From positions 69,505,638-69,569,637 of the forward strand of contig CM043699.1 in assembly GCA_023935145.1 (NCBI GenBank): 64,000 bases of DNA, read 5' to 3'. Under the pieces are notes generated by a model. The model was not told the origin of the DNA. It saw only the letters and a list, made by a program, of their open reading frames with translations, and did not search any database. Of this stretch, positions 10,861 to 20,333 are shown piece after piece. The DNA is from Bretschneidera sinensis (lineage: Eukaryota > Streptophyta > Magnoliopsida > Brassicales > Akaniaceae). Position 1 is the stretch's first letter; each line of letters opens with the position of its first letter. A program made the position numbers and the translations under genes.

Positions 10861-11074
10861 CCTGAATTGCATCGGAAGAATGAAGATCCAGGTGAGGTTC
10901 AAACTTCTATTAAAGTAAGATGAACTATGAAAGGCAAAACACACAAATTCCCATTAGACATGATAAACTACAACTGCAATTTTGTTTTCTAGGACCACCA
11001 AGGAGAAAGAATCATCGTCTTCCTCTTCAGATGGAAGTAATGAACCTCTTACACAGTCTACAACGACAATTCAA
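10861..11074 (+). other. Two candidate exons of an unidentified host gene
   Basis: A pyrimidine tract ending tttcag (10860) precedes cctgaattgcatcgg, with possible donors at 10892 (gtgagg) or 10915 (gtaaga). A second acceptor, tttctag (10992), precedes a Ser-rich frame (KESSSSSSDGSNEPL) that ends at a good donor, gtatgt (11075). The splice signals look real, but the frames do not join cleanly: the Ser-rich frame would need a stop in exon 1. The other joint frame (PELHRKNEDPGPPRRKN) is open but unrecognised. Confidence 0.2.
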
Positions 11075-11084
11075 AAGTATGTAT

Positions 11085-11089
11085 TCAAT

Positions 11090-11140
<51 letters not shown>

Positions 11141-11300
11141 AAGCCTAGCTGTATGTGCCTATTGTATTGCATTGTTTATATTTTTTTTAAAACTACCCTC
11201 CTCTCTCTCTCTCTTTGTATATATATATATATATATATATATAAGCCTAGTTGTATGTGTCTATTGTATTGCATTGCATTGTTTTTTAATTTTTTTACAA
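11085..11300. repeat. Tandem duplication carrying (CT)n(TA)n tracts
   Basis: Two units of about 105-110 bp each hold a CT run, a TA run, then agcctagytgtatgtg and attgtattgcattg, then a T-rich stretch. The TA runs are near 11103-11136 and 11219-11242. Confidence 0.75.
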
Positions 11301-11667
11301 CTACCTAAGTACAAAACCTAGTTCATATGTGATATGTGTAAAAGTATAAAATATAATTGAATTTTTTCTCATCAGTTTAAGCTTTTTTGATAATTTATGA
11401 TTCAATTATTTTTAATATGATATCAGATATCTAAATTATAGTTTAGAGTCTTAGAGATATCTTTTTTATTTAATATTTTACTCAAAGTTTTGACCTTTAA
11501 TATTTGAAGTTTTTTTATACTTAGATTTTTACATGCAAAACCTTTAGATACACTCGATTTGCGCACAGATAATTTTAAAGTATAAAAATAATTAGACTTT
11601 TCTCTATCAACTAAAGCTTTCAAGATAATTAATATATAACTCAATTATTCTTAGAACTTGAATTGCT

Positions 11668-12385
11668 ATTGTCTCGCGTCATAAAATGTGGCAGTTCATA
11701 GTTCATTGAGGATATGAACAAAAACTTTAACATGGACCATTAGTGGTAGAGCTCTTGTTTAATAACTGTTTCCTCACGTCATCAAATGTGGTAGATCATA
11801 TTTCATTGAGAATATGAACAAAAACTTTACGACATGTTTGGAAAGAGTTTTTGAAAATTGTTTTTATTTTTCAAAAACTCATTTTTCTATTTGGCAAACA
11901 GTTTTTGAAAGTAATTTTCTAAAACAATTTAAAATTGTTTTCTGAAAATCTCAAATTGGTGTTTTCTGATATAATTTTCGAAAAATAACCCTAAAATCAG
12001 TGTTTACTTCTCTGTTTCATTCTTCTTCCATGGTATATAAAAAATATTAAATTTTAAAAATAAAATAATATTAATTATTTTTAAGTATTTAGTAAATATG
12101 AAATATAAAATTAATATAGATTTTAAATTTAAACTCAAAACTAAAAATAATTATAAGGTATATCAAAACAGTTTTCAAAATAAGATTATTCAAACAACAT
12201 TTCACTGTTTTCTGTTTTAGAAACAATTTTCAAGTTATAGTTATCCAAACATGTTTTCCTCGGAAAACATCAGAAAACTGTTTTCAGTTTTTCATTTTGA
12301 AAACTGAAAACAGAAAAATTATTATCCAAACACGCCCTTAATGTCTACCATTAGTGGTGGAATTTTTGTTGGTTTCTGTCTCCTC
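11668..12385. repeat. Tandem duplication, one unit interrupted by a MITE
   Basis: Unit A (about 11668-11764) and unit B (from about 11765, resuming after the MITE at 12338) share the order cgtcatmaaatgtggyag, ttcattgag, atatgaacaaaaacttta, then ccattagtggtrga. Unit A is continuous. Unit B is split exactly at ...actTTA by the MITE. Confidence 0.8.
11830..12337. mobile_element. Tourist-like (PIF/Harbinger) MITE with TTA target duplication
   Basis: The element is 508 bp. The left end cgacatgtttggaaag and the reverse complement of the right end, gggcgtgtttggataa, form a terminal inverted repeat. It is flanked by tta on both sides (11827-11829, 12338-12340), the 3-bp duplication of PIF/Harbinger elements. 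It is AT-rich with no reading frame. The neighbouring duplicate (near 11725) shows the site without the insertion. Confidence 0.8.
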
Positions 12386-12502
12386 TATTTTTTTTAAAGG
12401 TTATCTCCTATATAACTTAAGCTTAAAAGACAAGTATGCTTATAGTCAAACTTTATCTTTTACATTCAATTTATGGTTTTCTAAAAGGCATTAACAGGGG
12501 TA

Positions 12503-12508
12503 GAAAAA

Positions 12509-12554
<46 letters not shown>
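12503..12554. repeat. Poly(A) plus (TA)n microsatellite at left edge of Copia-A
   Basis: A run of about 15 A is followed by about 18 AT units and then by LTR sequence. A matching (TA)n lies at the other edge of Copia-A (30993-31047), so the element appears to have landed inside a TA repeat. Confidence 0.85.
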
Positions 12555-12557
<3 letters not shown>

Positions 12558-13145
12558 GTGAATAAAATAGATAAAATAACAATACCAAATAACCACAACA
12601 GAAAAATAATAATCAAACCACCAAAATCAAGACACCAAATTTGTACGTGGAAAACCGCTTCAATGGGAAAGGGAAAAACCACAGGACCTAGTCCAGGAAA
12701 AATCTTCACTATAAAATAATGAGAATGCAAAGTATCTTCTCTAGATCAACTAGAGGATCAACAGATAATTTATTGTCACCCAAAAGGTGGATTTCAACAA
12801 TAATATACCAAATAAAAATTAAACTGATCTCATCGAAACAACCTATAACAAAAGCAGGCAAATAAACAAAATTTATCAACTAAAAGACCCAACATGTAAG
12901 TACAACGCCCGAAATTTGAGCTCAAACTGCAATGAAATCAGCCTTCAAATTGGATCAAAACAGTAAGCAAAAACCATGAAAATATTTGCTCCAAAACTAC
13001 TTCGGCGGTTGTAGAGAAAATAAAGAAACCTTGTATCTATAACGAAGAGAATTTCTTCTCTTTATATACTAGTGGACTTAGAGCCATGTATGCATTATTA
13101 TTTTTATTTGATGTTGGCCCCCACATAGGAGGGACCACATCAACA
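12555..13145 (-). repeat. 3' LTR of Copia-A
   Basis: The LTR is about 591 bp and collinear with 30404-30993. Its inner end (ccacatcaaca on +) abuts a strong polypurine tract, gagagggggagat on the minus strand (13146-13158). The outer end begins tgtgtgaataaaatag and lacks the first 34 bp seen in the 5' LTR. Confidence 0.85.
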
Positions 13146-14040
13146 ATCTCCCCCTCTCGACTCACGTGGAGGACACAGCTATACATGCAATCTTTTTGCA
13201 CAATTCAAGCTTCTACGAAGGAAAAGCTTTAGTCATCATATCCGATCCATTATCATTGGTATAGATTTTCTCAAGTTGCAATCACTTCATCTCTAGAGTA
13301 TCACGAATCTAATGGTAACGTACATCAATATGTTTAGACCGATAATGAAATGTCAGATTTTTGCTGAGATGGATAGTACTCTGACTGTCACAGTATAACA
13401 CATTTTTCTTATTTAATTCCCAATTCTTGTAAGAACTTTTTTAACCATAATAAATCCTTACATGCTTCAGTAAAGGCAATATATTCAGCCTCAACAGAAG
13501 ATGAAGCAACACATTAAGTTTAGACTACCAAGACACAACACCCCCTACAAAAGTCATCAAGTACCCTGATGTAGAATTTCGAGTGTCAATATCACTAGCC
13601 GTGTCGACATTTGACATACCATGTAGCACATGTTTACCTTCACCAAAACACAAACATGTCTTAGAAGTGCCACCAAGGTATCTAAGAATCCATTTGACAT
13701 CTAACCAACGTTCTTTGGTTGGATTAAAGAGAATCCGACTGACAACATCAATTGCTTGAGCAATATCTAGCCTTGTGCAAGCCATTGAATATATTAGACT
13801 ACCAATTGCAAAAGCATATGAGACTTTCTTCATTTCCTATTTCTCTTTCTCACTAGTAGGGCACTACTTTGAACTAAGCTTGAAGTGACTTGCAAGTGGA
13901 GTAATAACAGGTTTTGCACTGCTCATATAAAATATCCCTAAAATCTTCTCAATGTAACCTTCTTGAGATAACCAAAGTTTCCCATGCTTCCTATCACAAG
14001 AGATCTTCATACTAAGAATCTGTTTCACCTGTCCCAAATC
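13146..14040 (-). pseudogene. Copia-A RT end and RNase H remnant (downstream piece)
   Basis: On the minus strand this starts at the X insertion point with DLGQVKQILSMKISCDRKHG and KLWLSQEGYIEKIL, followed by the RT end KKVSYAFAIGSLIYSMACTR and LDIAQAIDVVSRILFNP. RNase H is badly broken (fragments SNVDTASDIDTRNSTSGYLM, and EYIAFTEACKDL near 13470). Stops are frequent from 13525 onward. The first 445 bp are repeated at 16746-17190. Confidence 0.85.
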
Positions 14041-14360
14041 TGACACCTGGCAGAATAACGATTATTCTGCAGGCTAGTTTTCAACAGATAATTCACAGGG
14101 AAGAAAATAACACAAGAGAAAAAACCCTAAAAAAACAGCGGAACAACTCTGATTTTATTCAAAATTATGCAAATCAATCATAATGTTTACTAAACCCTAA
14201 AACCTTATTTATAAGGTCAAGCTAAAATAGAAAAATTAAATTAAGGCCGAATTTAAAGTAATGAAAATAAAAAGTTTCCTAAATTGCAAATAAAAATAAA
14301 AAGTTTCCTAAAAACTAAAATCTGCCAAATTGAGGCCTAAAACAGAATCAATGGCAGTCA
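14041..14360 (-). repeat. 3' LTR of element X
   Basis: The copy begins tgacacctggcag on + and aligns with 16310-16629 at roughly 95% by eye. Its inner end is set at gcagtca (about 14360) by the TG...CA rule, and this is approximate. Confidence 0.7.
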
Positions 14361-14366
14361 ACCGTT

Positions 14367-16259
14367 CTAGGTAGTCCACCTGCCATTTTTGTGCTGATCT
14401 GCCAACTCAAGGTATCTCAGTGCCAATAACGTGTTATCTGACAACTCAGCATCATCTGACTCGGATCCTTCTGCATCAGTCGCCTCAGGTTGGAAAGAAC
14501 TCGTCCTCGAGTTCACAGTAGCTTCATCGGAATCCACAAAATAAGGACTCAGGTGTTTCACATTAAAGATATCAGGTGGTAACCTAGGAGGATGATCCTC
14601 TAGCATCAAGTCAGAAAACTCTGCTAGCCGCTGCTGCACCTCTGCTGGTAAATCTGGATTCATGTCTGCTGCATTATTCCCAGGCAGCAGAGCATAGACC
14701 ACGTCTCCACGCTCAATCTCAGCTAAAAATCTGGACATCGAAAGTAGATTAGTATTATTGGCTACTAGGGTAGGAGTGGTTCCTTCCCGACGAGCTGCCA
14801 ACACAATCTTTTTCCCTTTGATGCTAAAGGAATATGTATTTTTCTGCCCATCATGAATAATATTGCGATCATACTGCCAAGGTCTACCTAACAATACATG
14901 ACAAGCATCCATAGACAAAACATCACACCAAGCATTATCAAAATATTTCCTACCAATAGAAAAAGACACTAGGCATTGCCTATCTACTGTTACCTCACTG
15001 CCTTTATTCAGCCACGACAATTTATACGGCTTAGGATGACGATCTATCTTCAACTGTAGTTTCTGGACAGTCTCTTCAGACATTATATTCTCACAACTAC
15101 CACTGTCAATGATCGTCTTGCAGACTTTATCTGCAATTGTGCAGGTCGTGTGGAAAATATTAGTTCTCAACCAATTGTCCCCTGTGTCGCCCTTGGGGGT
15201 CAGTAGACTCTTATGAATGACCAGAGTCTCATGGCCATCTCCATACAACACATCTTCATCTTCATCATCGTCATACACAGGCTCTCTAATCTCTTCAGTT
15301 TCATCTACCACATTGTCCTTAATTAGGAGATTTTTGCTCTTCTGACTAGTAGCCTTCCTGCACTCAGTCGCTTTATATCCCTGTTCACCATATCTGAAAC
15401 ATCTAATATTTGAGTTAGAGTTATCCTGGGGTGGCTGCTGGGCAGGACAGGATTCTTGAGGGTGAGCTGGCCGACTGCTTTGATCGCGTCTGATCACTGG
15501 CCTCCTGTTCTGCTGTTTTTCCACCGCAAGTGCACACTGGTATGCTTCAGAAACGGTCCACAGTGAGTGAAGGCTGAGAAAATCCTACAGGGGCTGCCGT
15601 AATCCCCCCAAATACCGTGCCACCATCTGCTCTTCTGTCTCGGATAAATCATTCCGGCCTATCAATTGATAGAACTCCTCCGTGTAATCATCCACCGATC
15701 TCATGCTTTGCCTCAACGAATGAAGTTGCTGAAACAAGGTTTGAGTGTAGCCGAAAGGAAGGAAGTGACCTTTCATCTTCTTCTTCATCCTTTCCCAATC
15801 TGTGATCTTGGCCTTGCCCTGCCGATCGCGTGAGCGCCTCAACTGATCTCACCACGCAGATGCTCTGCCTTTGAGTTTGATGGCGACCAGTTTCACTTTG
15901 ACACGATCTGGGACTTCCTTATACTCGAAAATACGCTCTACTTCATTAAACCAATCGGCCTGTATTGTGCCAGAAAACTCGAGCAGATCCACTCTGAAAC
16001 CGAGGTCTCCATAACAATTCTCCCAACCACGGTGCTCCTAGAATCGAGTAGGATTGTGATACGGGTTTTCGAAACTAGAATCATAATCGTGATCTTCTAT
16101 CTCACGATCACCGAAATTCTGTGCCATTAGACGCTGGGTTAACTCTGCAACTTGCCTCTGCAAATCCTCAATCATCGCATCCTGAATATTACGATCACGG
16201 TGTGGGGCTTCCTCGTTCGGAACCTGCCCGCGACGACCATGACCACGACCACCAGCCAT
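14367..16259 (-). pseudogene. Element X gag-protease reading frame fused to an integrase-tail relic
   Basis: One frame of 631 codons runs from ATG at 16259 to TAG at 14367 with two premature TAG codons (16038-16040, 15585-15587) and no frameshift. Residues 1-75 hold a Gly/Arg-rich start and a coiled-coil-like DLQRQVAELTQRL. About 90-230 match Retrotrans_gag (ASAWWDQLRRSRDR, DYTEEFYQL, RYLGGLRQPL). At 287-300 a knuckle reads CFRYGEQGYKATEC, where one Cys and the His are Tyr. The protease has IIDSGSCENIM at about 382-392 and VLLGRPW near 455. At about residue 561 the usual pre-RT segment (PPRLPP) runs straight into DIFNVKHLSPYF, normally at the integrase C-terminus. The deletion keeps the frame. 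The last 352 codons (14367-15524, with stop) are open. Confidence 0.85.
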
Positions 16260-16296
16260 GGAACTGATGAGATCTTGCCCTAGGAAAACGCTGAAG

Positions 16297-16309
16297 CTCT
16301 GATACCAAC
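16297..16309 (-). other. Primer-binding site of element X
   Basis: On the minus strand TTGGTATCAGAGC lies directly after the 5' LTR. This is the exact plant initiator tRNA-Met complement. Confidence 0.88.
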
Positions 16310-16629
16310 TGATGCCCGGCAGAATAGCGATTATTTTGTAGGCTAGGTTTCAACAGATAATTCACAAGGAAGAAAATAACACAAGAGAAAAAACCCTAAA
16401 AAAACAGAGGAACAACTCTGATTTTATGCAAAATTATGCAAATCAATCATAATGTTTACTAAACCCTAAAACCTTATTTGTAAGGTCAAGCTAAAATAGG
16501 AAAATTAAATTAAGGCCAAATTTAAAGTAATAAAAATAAAAATTTTCCTAAATTTCAAATAAAAATAAAAAGTTTCCTAAAAACTGAAATCTTCCAAATT
16601 GAGGCTTAAAACAGAATCAACGGCAGTTA
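16310..16629 (-). repeat. 5' LTR of element X
   Basis: It begins tgatgcccggcag on + next to the PBS and aligns over its whole length with 14041-14360. It is followed by a second partial copy of the X 3' internal region. Confidence 0.75.
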
Positions 16630-16745
16630 ACCGTTCTAGGTAGTCCACCTGCCATTTTTGCACTGATCTGCCAACTCAAGGTATCTCAGTGCCAACAATG
16701 TGTTATCTGACAACTCAGCATCATCTGACTCGGATCCTCATGCAT
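16630..16745 (-). repeat. Second partial copy of X 3' internal end
   Basis: This repeats 14361-14476, including the C-terminal codons of the X frame (LSDNTLLALRYLELAD) and its TAG. It ends at the Copia junction gcatcag (16742-16748). It means an extra X copy once lay upstream, or the locus joined two templates. Confidence 0.8.
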
Positions 16746-17190
16746 CAGCCATATCAGCATTTAACATACCATGTAGCATATGTTTACCTTCACCAAAACA
16801 CAAACATGTCTTAGAAGTACCACCAAGGTATCTAAGAATCCATTTGACATCTAACCAACGTTCTTTGCCTGGATTAAAGAGAATCCAACTGACAACATCA
16901 ATTGCATGAGTAATATCTAGCCTTGTGCAAGCCATTGAATATATTAAACTACCAATTGCAAAAGCATATGAGACTTTTTTCATTTCCTATTTCTCTTTCT
17001 CACTAGTAGGGCACTACTTTGAACTAAGCTTGAAGTGACTTGCAAGTGGAGTAATAACAGGTTTTGCACTGCTCATATAAAATATCCCTAAAATCTTCTC
17101 AATGTAACCTTCTTGAGATAACCAAAGTTTCTCATGCTTTCTATCACGAGAGATCTTCATACTAAGAATCTGTTTCGCCTGTCCTAAATC
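16746..17190 (-). repeat. Direct repeat of Copia-A RT segment (second copy at 13596-14040)
   Basis: The two 445-bp copies are collinear without gaps and differ at about 19 positions by hand comparison (about 4%), mostly transitions. This copy runs uninterrupted through the site where X is inserted in the other (cctaaatc followed by ctccatagc at 17191), so it preserves the empty site. Confidence 0.85.
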
Positions 17191-17800
17191 CTCCATAGCA
17201 AAGGATTTACTAAGGTTCTTCTTCAATTCATCAATCTTACTAATATCATGACCAATAACCAACATGCCATCCAAATAAAGTAAGAGAAAAATAAAGTTAC
17301 CATCATAAAGCTTATTAACAAACACACAATGGTCCGAAGTAGTCTGATTGTAACAACGATTCTCCATGAAAAAATCAAATTTCTTATACCACTGCTTAGG
17401 TGATTGCTTGAGCCCGTACAGACTCTTTCTCAACCTGCACACTAGTTATTCTTTACCTTTGACTTTGAACCCCTCTGGCTGCTCCATGTAAATCTCTTCC
17501 TCTAGGTCACCATGGAGGAAGATAGTTTTCACATCAAGTTGTTCTATCTCTAAATTCAGACGAGTAGCTAATCTAAGAACAACTTGGATAGAAGACATGT
17601 TGACTACAAGTGAGAAAATTTCTTCAAAATAAATCTCTTTTCTTCTAACTAAACATTTCACAACTAGTCTTGCCTTGTACTTAGGTTTTCAGCTCTTATT
17701 TTCAGTCTTCAACCTATAGACCCATTTGTTTTTTAATGATCTTTTATACTTAGGCAATTTCACCAAGTCATATGTGTGGTTTTTATGCAACGATTTCATC
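16746..17800 (-). pseudogene. Copia-A RT remnant (upstream piece)
   Basis: On the minus strand: EEIFSLVVNMSSIQVVLRLA, LDVKTIFLHGDLEEEIYM and EQPEGFKVKGKE (17446-17661), a TAG, then RLRKSLYGLKQSPKQWYKKF, LLLYLDGMLVIGHD (the catalytic YVDD reads YLDG) and EDLGQAKQILSMKISRDRKH (17014-17442). The RT end YAFAIGSLIYSMACTR and the start of RNase H (HGMLNADMADA) follow before the junction with X. Loss of the second catalytic Asp and several stops make it inactive. Confidence 0.85.
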
Positions 17801-18814
17801 CCATCTTGCATGGCTTTCAGCCATTATTCTTTATGATCATTTATCATAGCTTCATCATAACATTATGGTTCTTCCCCATATGTAAGAATCACATAATCAT
17901 GAGGAGAATATTGTATAGTAAGCTGACGCTCTTTGGTGAATCTTCTCAACATAGGTTATGTACTGAGCTTTTTATTTTGTATGATCATCATGATGCAAAT
18001 CAATAACTGTAGGATCATCAACAAGTAGAGGAATATAATTATCATTATCACTTGCATCTTCATTTTCTCCCTAAATTTTTCCCATGTGATCAGCATGAAC
18101 TGCAAATAGAGAAGAAATTGGATCCAAGTTAACAGGTTCTTAATTGAAAGACCTAAGTTTCACAATCTTTTATGAGTTTTCAATGGTTTGATCTTCAAGG
18201 AACACAACATCTCTACTTCTGATCATTTTCTTCTCTTTCGGATCACACAATCTGTAGCCAAATTTTTCATGTGCATAACCCAGGAAGATACACTCTTTAG
18301 TCTTACTATCAAGCTTGGATCTATCATATTTAAGAATGTAAATGAAAACTTTGCACCCAAAAACTCTCAAATGTTTGTAGGACACATCTTTCCTAGTCTA
18401 AACCTTTTCTAGTGCATCACCATTTAAAGGAGCTGAAGGAAAAAGATTAATCAAGTCAACTACAGTCCTCATTGCCTAACCCAAAAAGGTTTTAGGCAAC
18501 TTTGCATGAGAGACCATACACTTATTTCTTTACTCTATATTTTTGTTCATTCTCTCTACTACACCATTCTCCTACGGTGTTTTAAGAACAATTTTCTCAC
18601 ACTTGATAGCAAAATCCCTACAGTACTTCTAAAAAGGACCCCTCTATTCACCACTATTATCTACTCTAACACATTTCAGTTTCTGAACAGTTCCTCTTTC
18701 AACTTTTATATGAAATTCTCTAAATGCATCAAAGACTTGATCTTTAGAATGTAAAGCAACAACCCACACTTTTCTAGAGAAATCATCAGTAGAAGTCACA
18801 AAATAGAGGGCACC
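17801..18814 (-). pseudogene. Copia-A integrase remnant (3' piece)
   Basis: On the minus strand, from the Athila insertion leftwards: LYFVTSTDDFSRKVWV (the core after the first Asp), VRVDNSGE (second Asp region), ENGVVERMNKNIE, then YKHLRVFGCKVFIYI and KECIFLGYAHEKFGYRLCDP (18170-18385). The sequence to 17801 is the Asp/Glu-rich integrase-RT linker, broken by stops. The other half of the integrase lies beyond 28424. Confidence 0.82.
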
Positions 18815-20164
18815 TGATGAGTGCTAAATATTACATGTTTTAGCCCCTTAGTTTACATCTGTTGAGTTCTTAATTATGCTATTTCGTGCTATTTTATCTA
18901 TTTTCTGTGTTTTCTGTGCTTTTATAGGTTTTGGAATAAAATGAAGCAATGTGGAAACTTCAGGGCTTAAAGAGCAAAGCTGAGGATGCCTAGTACGATC
19001 GAGCGCACAGGACGTGCGATCGATTGCACCTACGATTGTGCGCACACGACATGAGATTAATCGAACCTGCGCCCGAGCGCACCAGACTTGCGATCGATCG
19101 CAAGTGACTCGCACATCCCATATTGGAAAGGAAACATTTGATACTGCATATATATTATAGCGCACTGTGATGCACTCGAGCGCAACAGGGCTGCGATCGA
19201 TCGCAGTTGACTTGCACATCCCACATCGGATATGAAGCACTTACAGCGCGCCAGACGCATTGTATCGCACCATGCTACGATCAATCGCACCAGACTTGCG
19301 ATCGATCGCATATAGGCAGTATCCCACAACGAATTTACAGCTCATTGTACTCCGAGAATTCCCTTATATAAACACTATCTCACCTTATTATTCAGTGTGC
19401 AGTCTGGTGGATTTCTACTAGCATTCTAGTAGATCTCCTAAAGGCTTTTGCCACCACCGGGGGAAGTGCTGCCCAACAGCATGTGGAATTTCTCCCAATG
19501 TACAGTTAGTTTTAATTCTTTTTAAGTTTTTAATGCTTAGCACTTTTTATTGTGAAATTTAGTTTCATAATGATGGGTGGCTAAAATCTTCAGCTAAGGT
19601 TGAAGATGAAGCCTCGCCATTGTTTAGCATTATATTTTCAGATATGTTTATACAATTCTGATATGTTTAGTTTAAATGTTCTATTTCAATTGTTTGAGAA
19701 AATTCTTACGATTGATAGTTTTTAATTGTTCTGTTGGATATTTTGTGTGATTCATCCGATGGATACATCGAATCCTTTTCGATTAAATTGGATTTCCTTT
19801 GTGATTTGTTAAAAGCGGATACATTGGATGCTTTTGGTTAAATTGGGATATTCTTTGTTTTTTGTTTAAGTTGGATTCATGGAATGTTTAGATAGATTAT
19901 ATAGAACATGAAGATATATGCTTTACTTTGGTTGGATGGATTCGGAAACCTTAGTGTTTTCATCATTAGTTATTAAATGAATTTAGTTTAGTTTATATTT
20001 GTTTTGCAAAAATATAATTCACAATTTGGAACTAGGTTAAAATAAGGTTACTTTAGATAAAAAGCTATTTTCACAACGCACTCCCTGTGGATTCGACCTC
20101 GCACTTGCACAACACTATATTGCAAACAATTTGTGCGCTTGCGAGTAATTTAAAACTCACAACA
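18815..20164 (+). repeat. 5' LTR of Athila-A
   Basis: The LTR is 1350 bp, tgatgagtgc...actcacaaca. The stretch 18985-19325 is packed with GATCGATC-centred palindromes and CTCGAG/GAGCGC motifs, including an 18-bp perfect palindrome at 19087-19104 and a 16-bp one at 19191-19206. The end carries the usual Athila segment ctccctgtggattcgacctc near 20086-20105. Confidence 0.93.
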
Positions 20165-20170
20165 AGTTTT

Positions 20171-20186
20171 TGGCACCGTTGCCGGG
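20171..20186 (+). other. Primer-binding site of Athila-A (tRNA-Asp type)
   Basis: TGGCACCGTTGCCGGG lies six bases after the LTR. It differs at one base from the tRNA-Asp complement used by many Athila and Tat elements (TGGCGCCGTTGCCGGG). Confidence 0.85.
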
Positions 20187-20333
20187 AAGTTATTTTTGTT
20201 TGTGAAATTTTTGTCTAAATTGATTTTATTTTTCTACTAGTTTAGTTAGCATTTTTGTTTTATTTTTCTTTTTGTTTTATTTTATTTTGCTGCTTCTGCT
20301 AGTTAGTTTGTTTTACTGTTTTCTGTTTGGTGT

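Larger units (their letters stand above)
10211..11667. other. Intergenic AT-rich stretch, simple repeats, weak exon candidates
   Basis: There is no reading frame of note and no recognised element. The stretch holds a (TA)11 run (10569-10590), pyrimidine-rich tracts, two short exon-like segments near 10861-11074, and the CT/TA duplication at 11085-11300. The part from 11310 to 11667 is plain AT-rich DNA. Confidence 0.6.
14041..16745 (-). mobile_element. Element X: non-autonomous Ty3/Gypsy with gag-protease only
   Basis: Two LTR copies of about 320 bp (14041-14360, 16310-16629) flank about 1.95 kb with a tRNA-Met PBS and one long reading frame. The frame encodes gag, a zinc-knuckle relic and an aspartic protease, then passes directly into what looks like the C-terminal tail of a Gypsy integrase. 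RT, RNase H and the integrase core are absent. To the right of the 5' LTR lies another 116 bp of X 3' internal sequence (16630-16745), joined to Copia-A RT at a short homology, so the right border is a rearrangement and not an insertion end. Confidence 0.82.
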
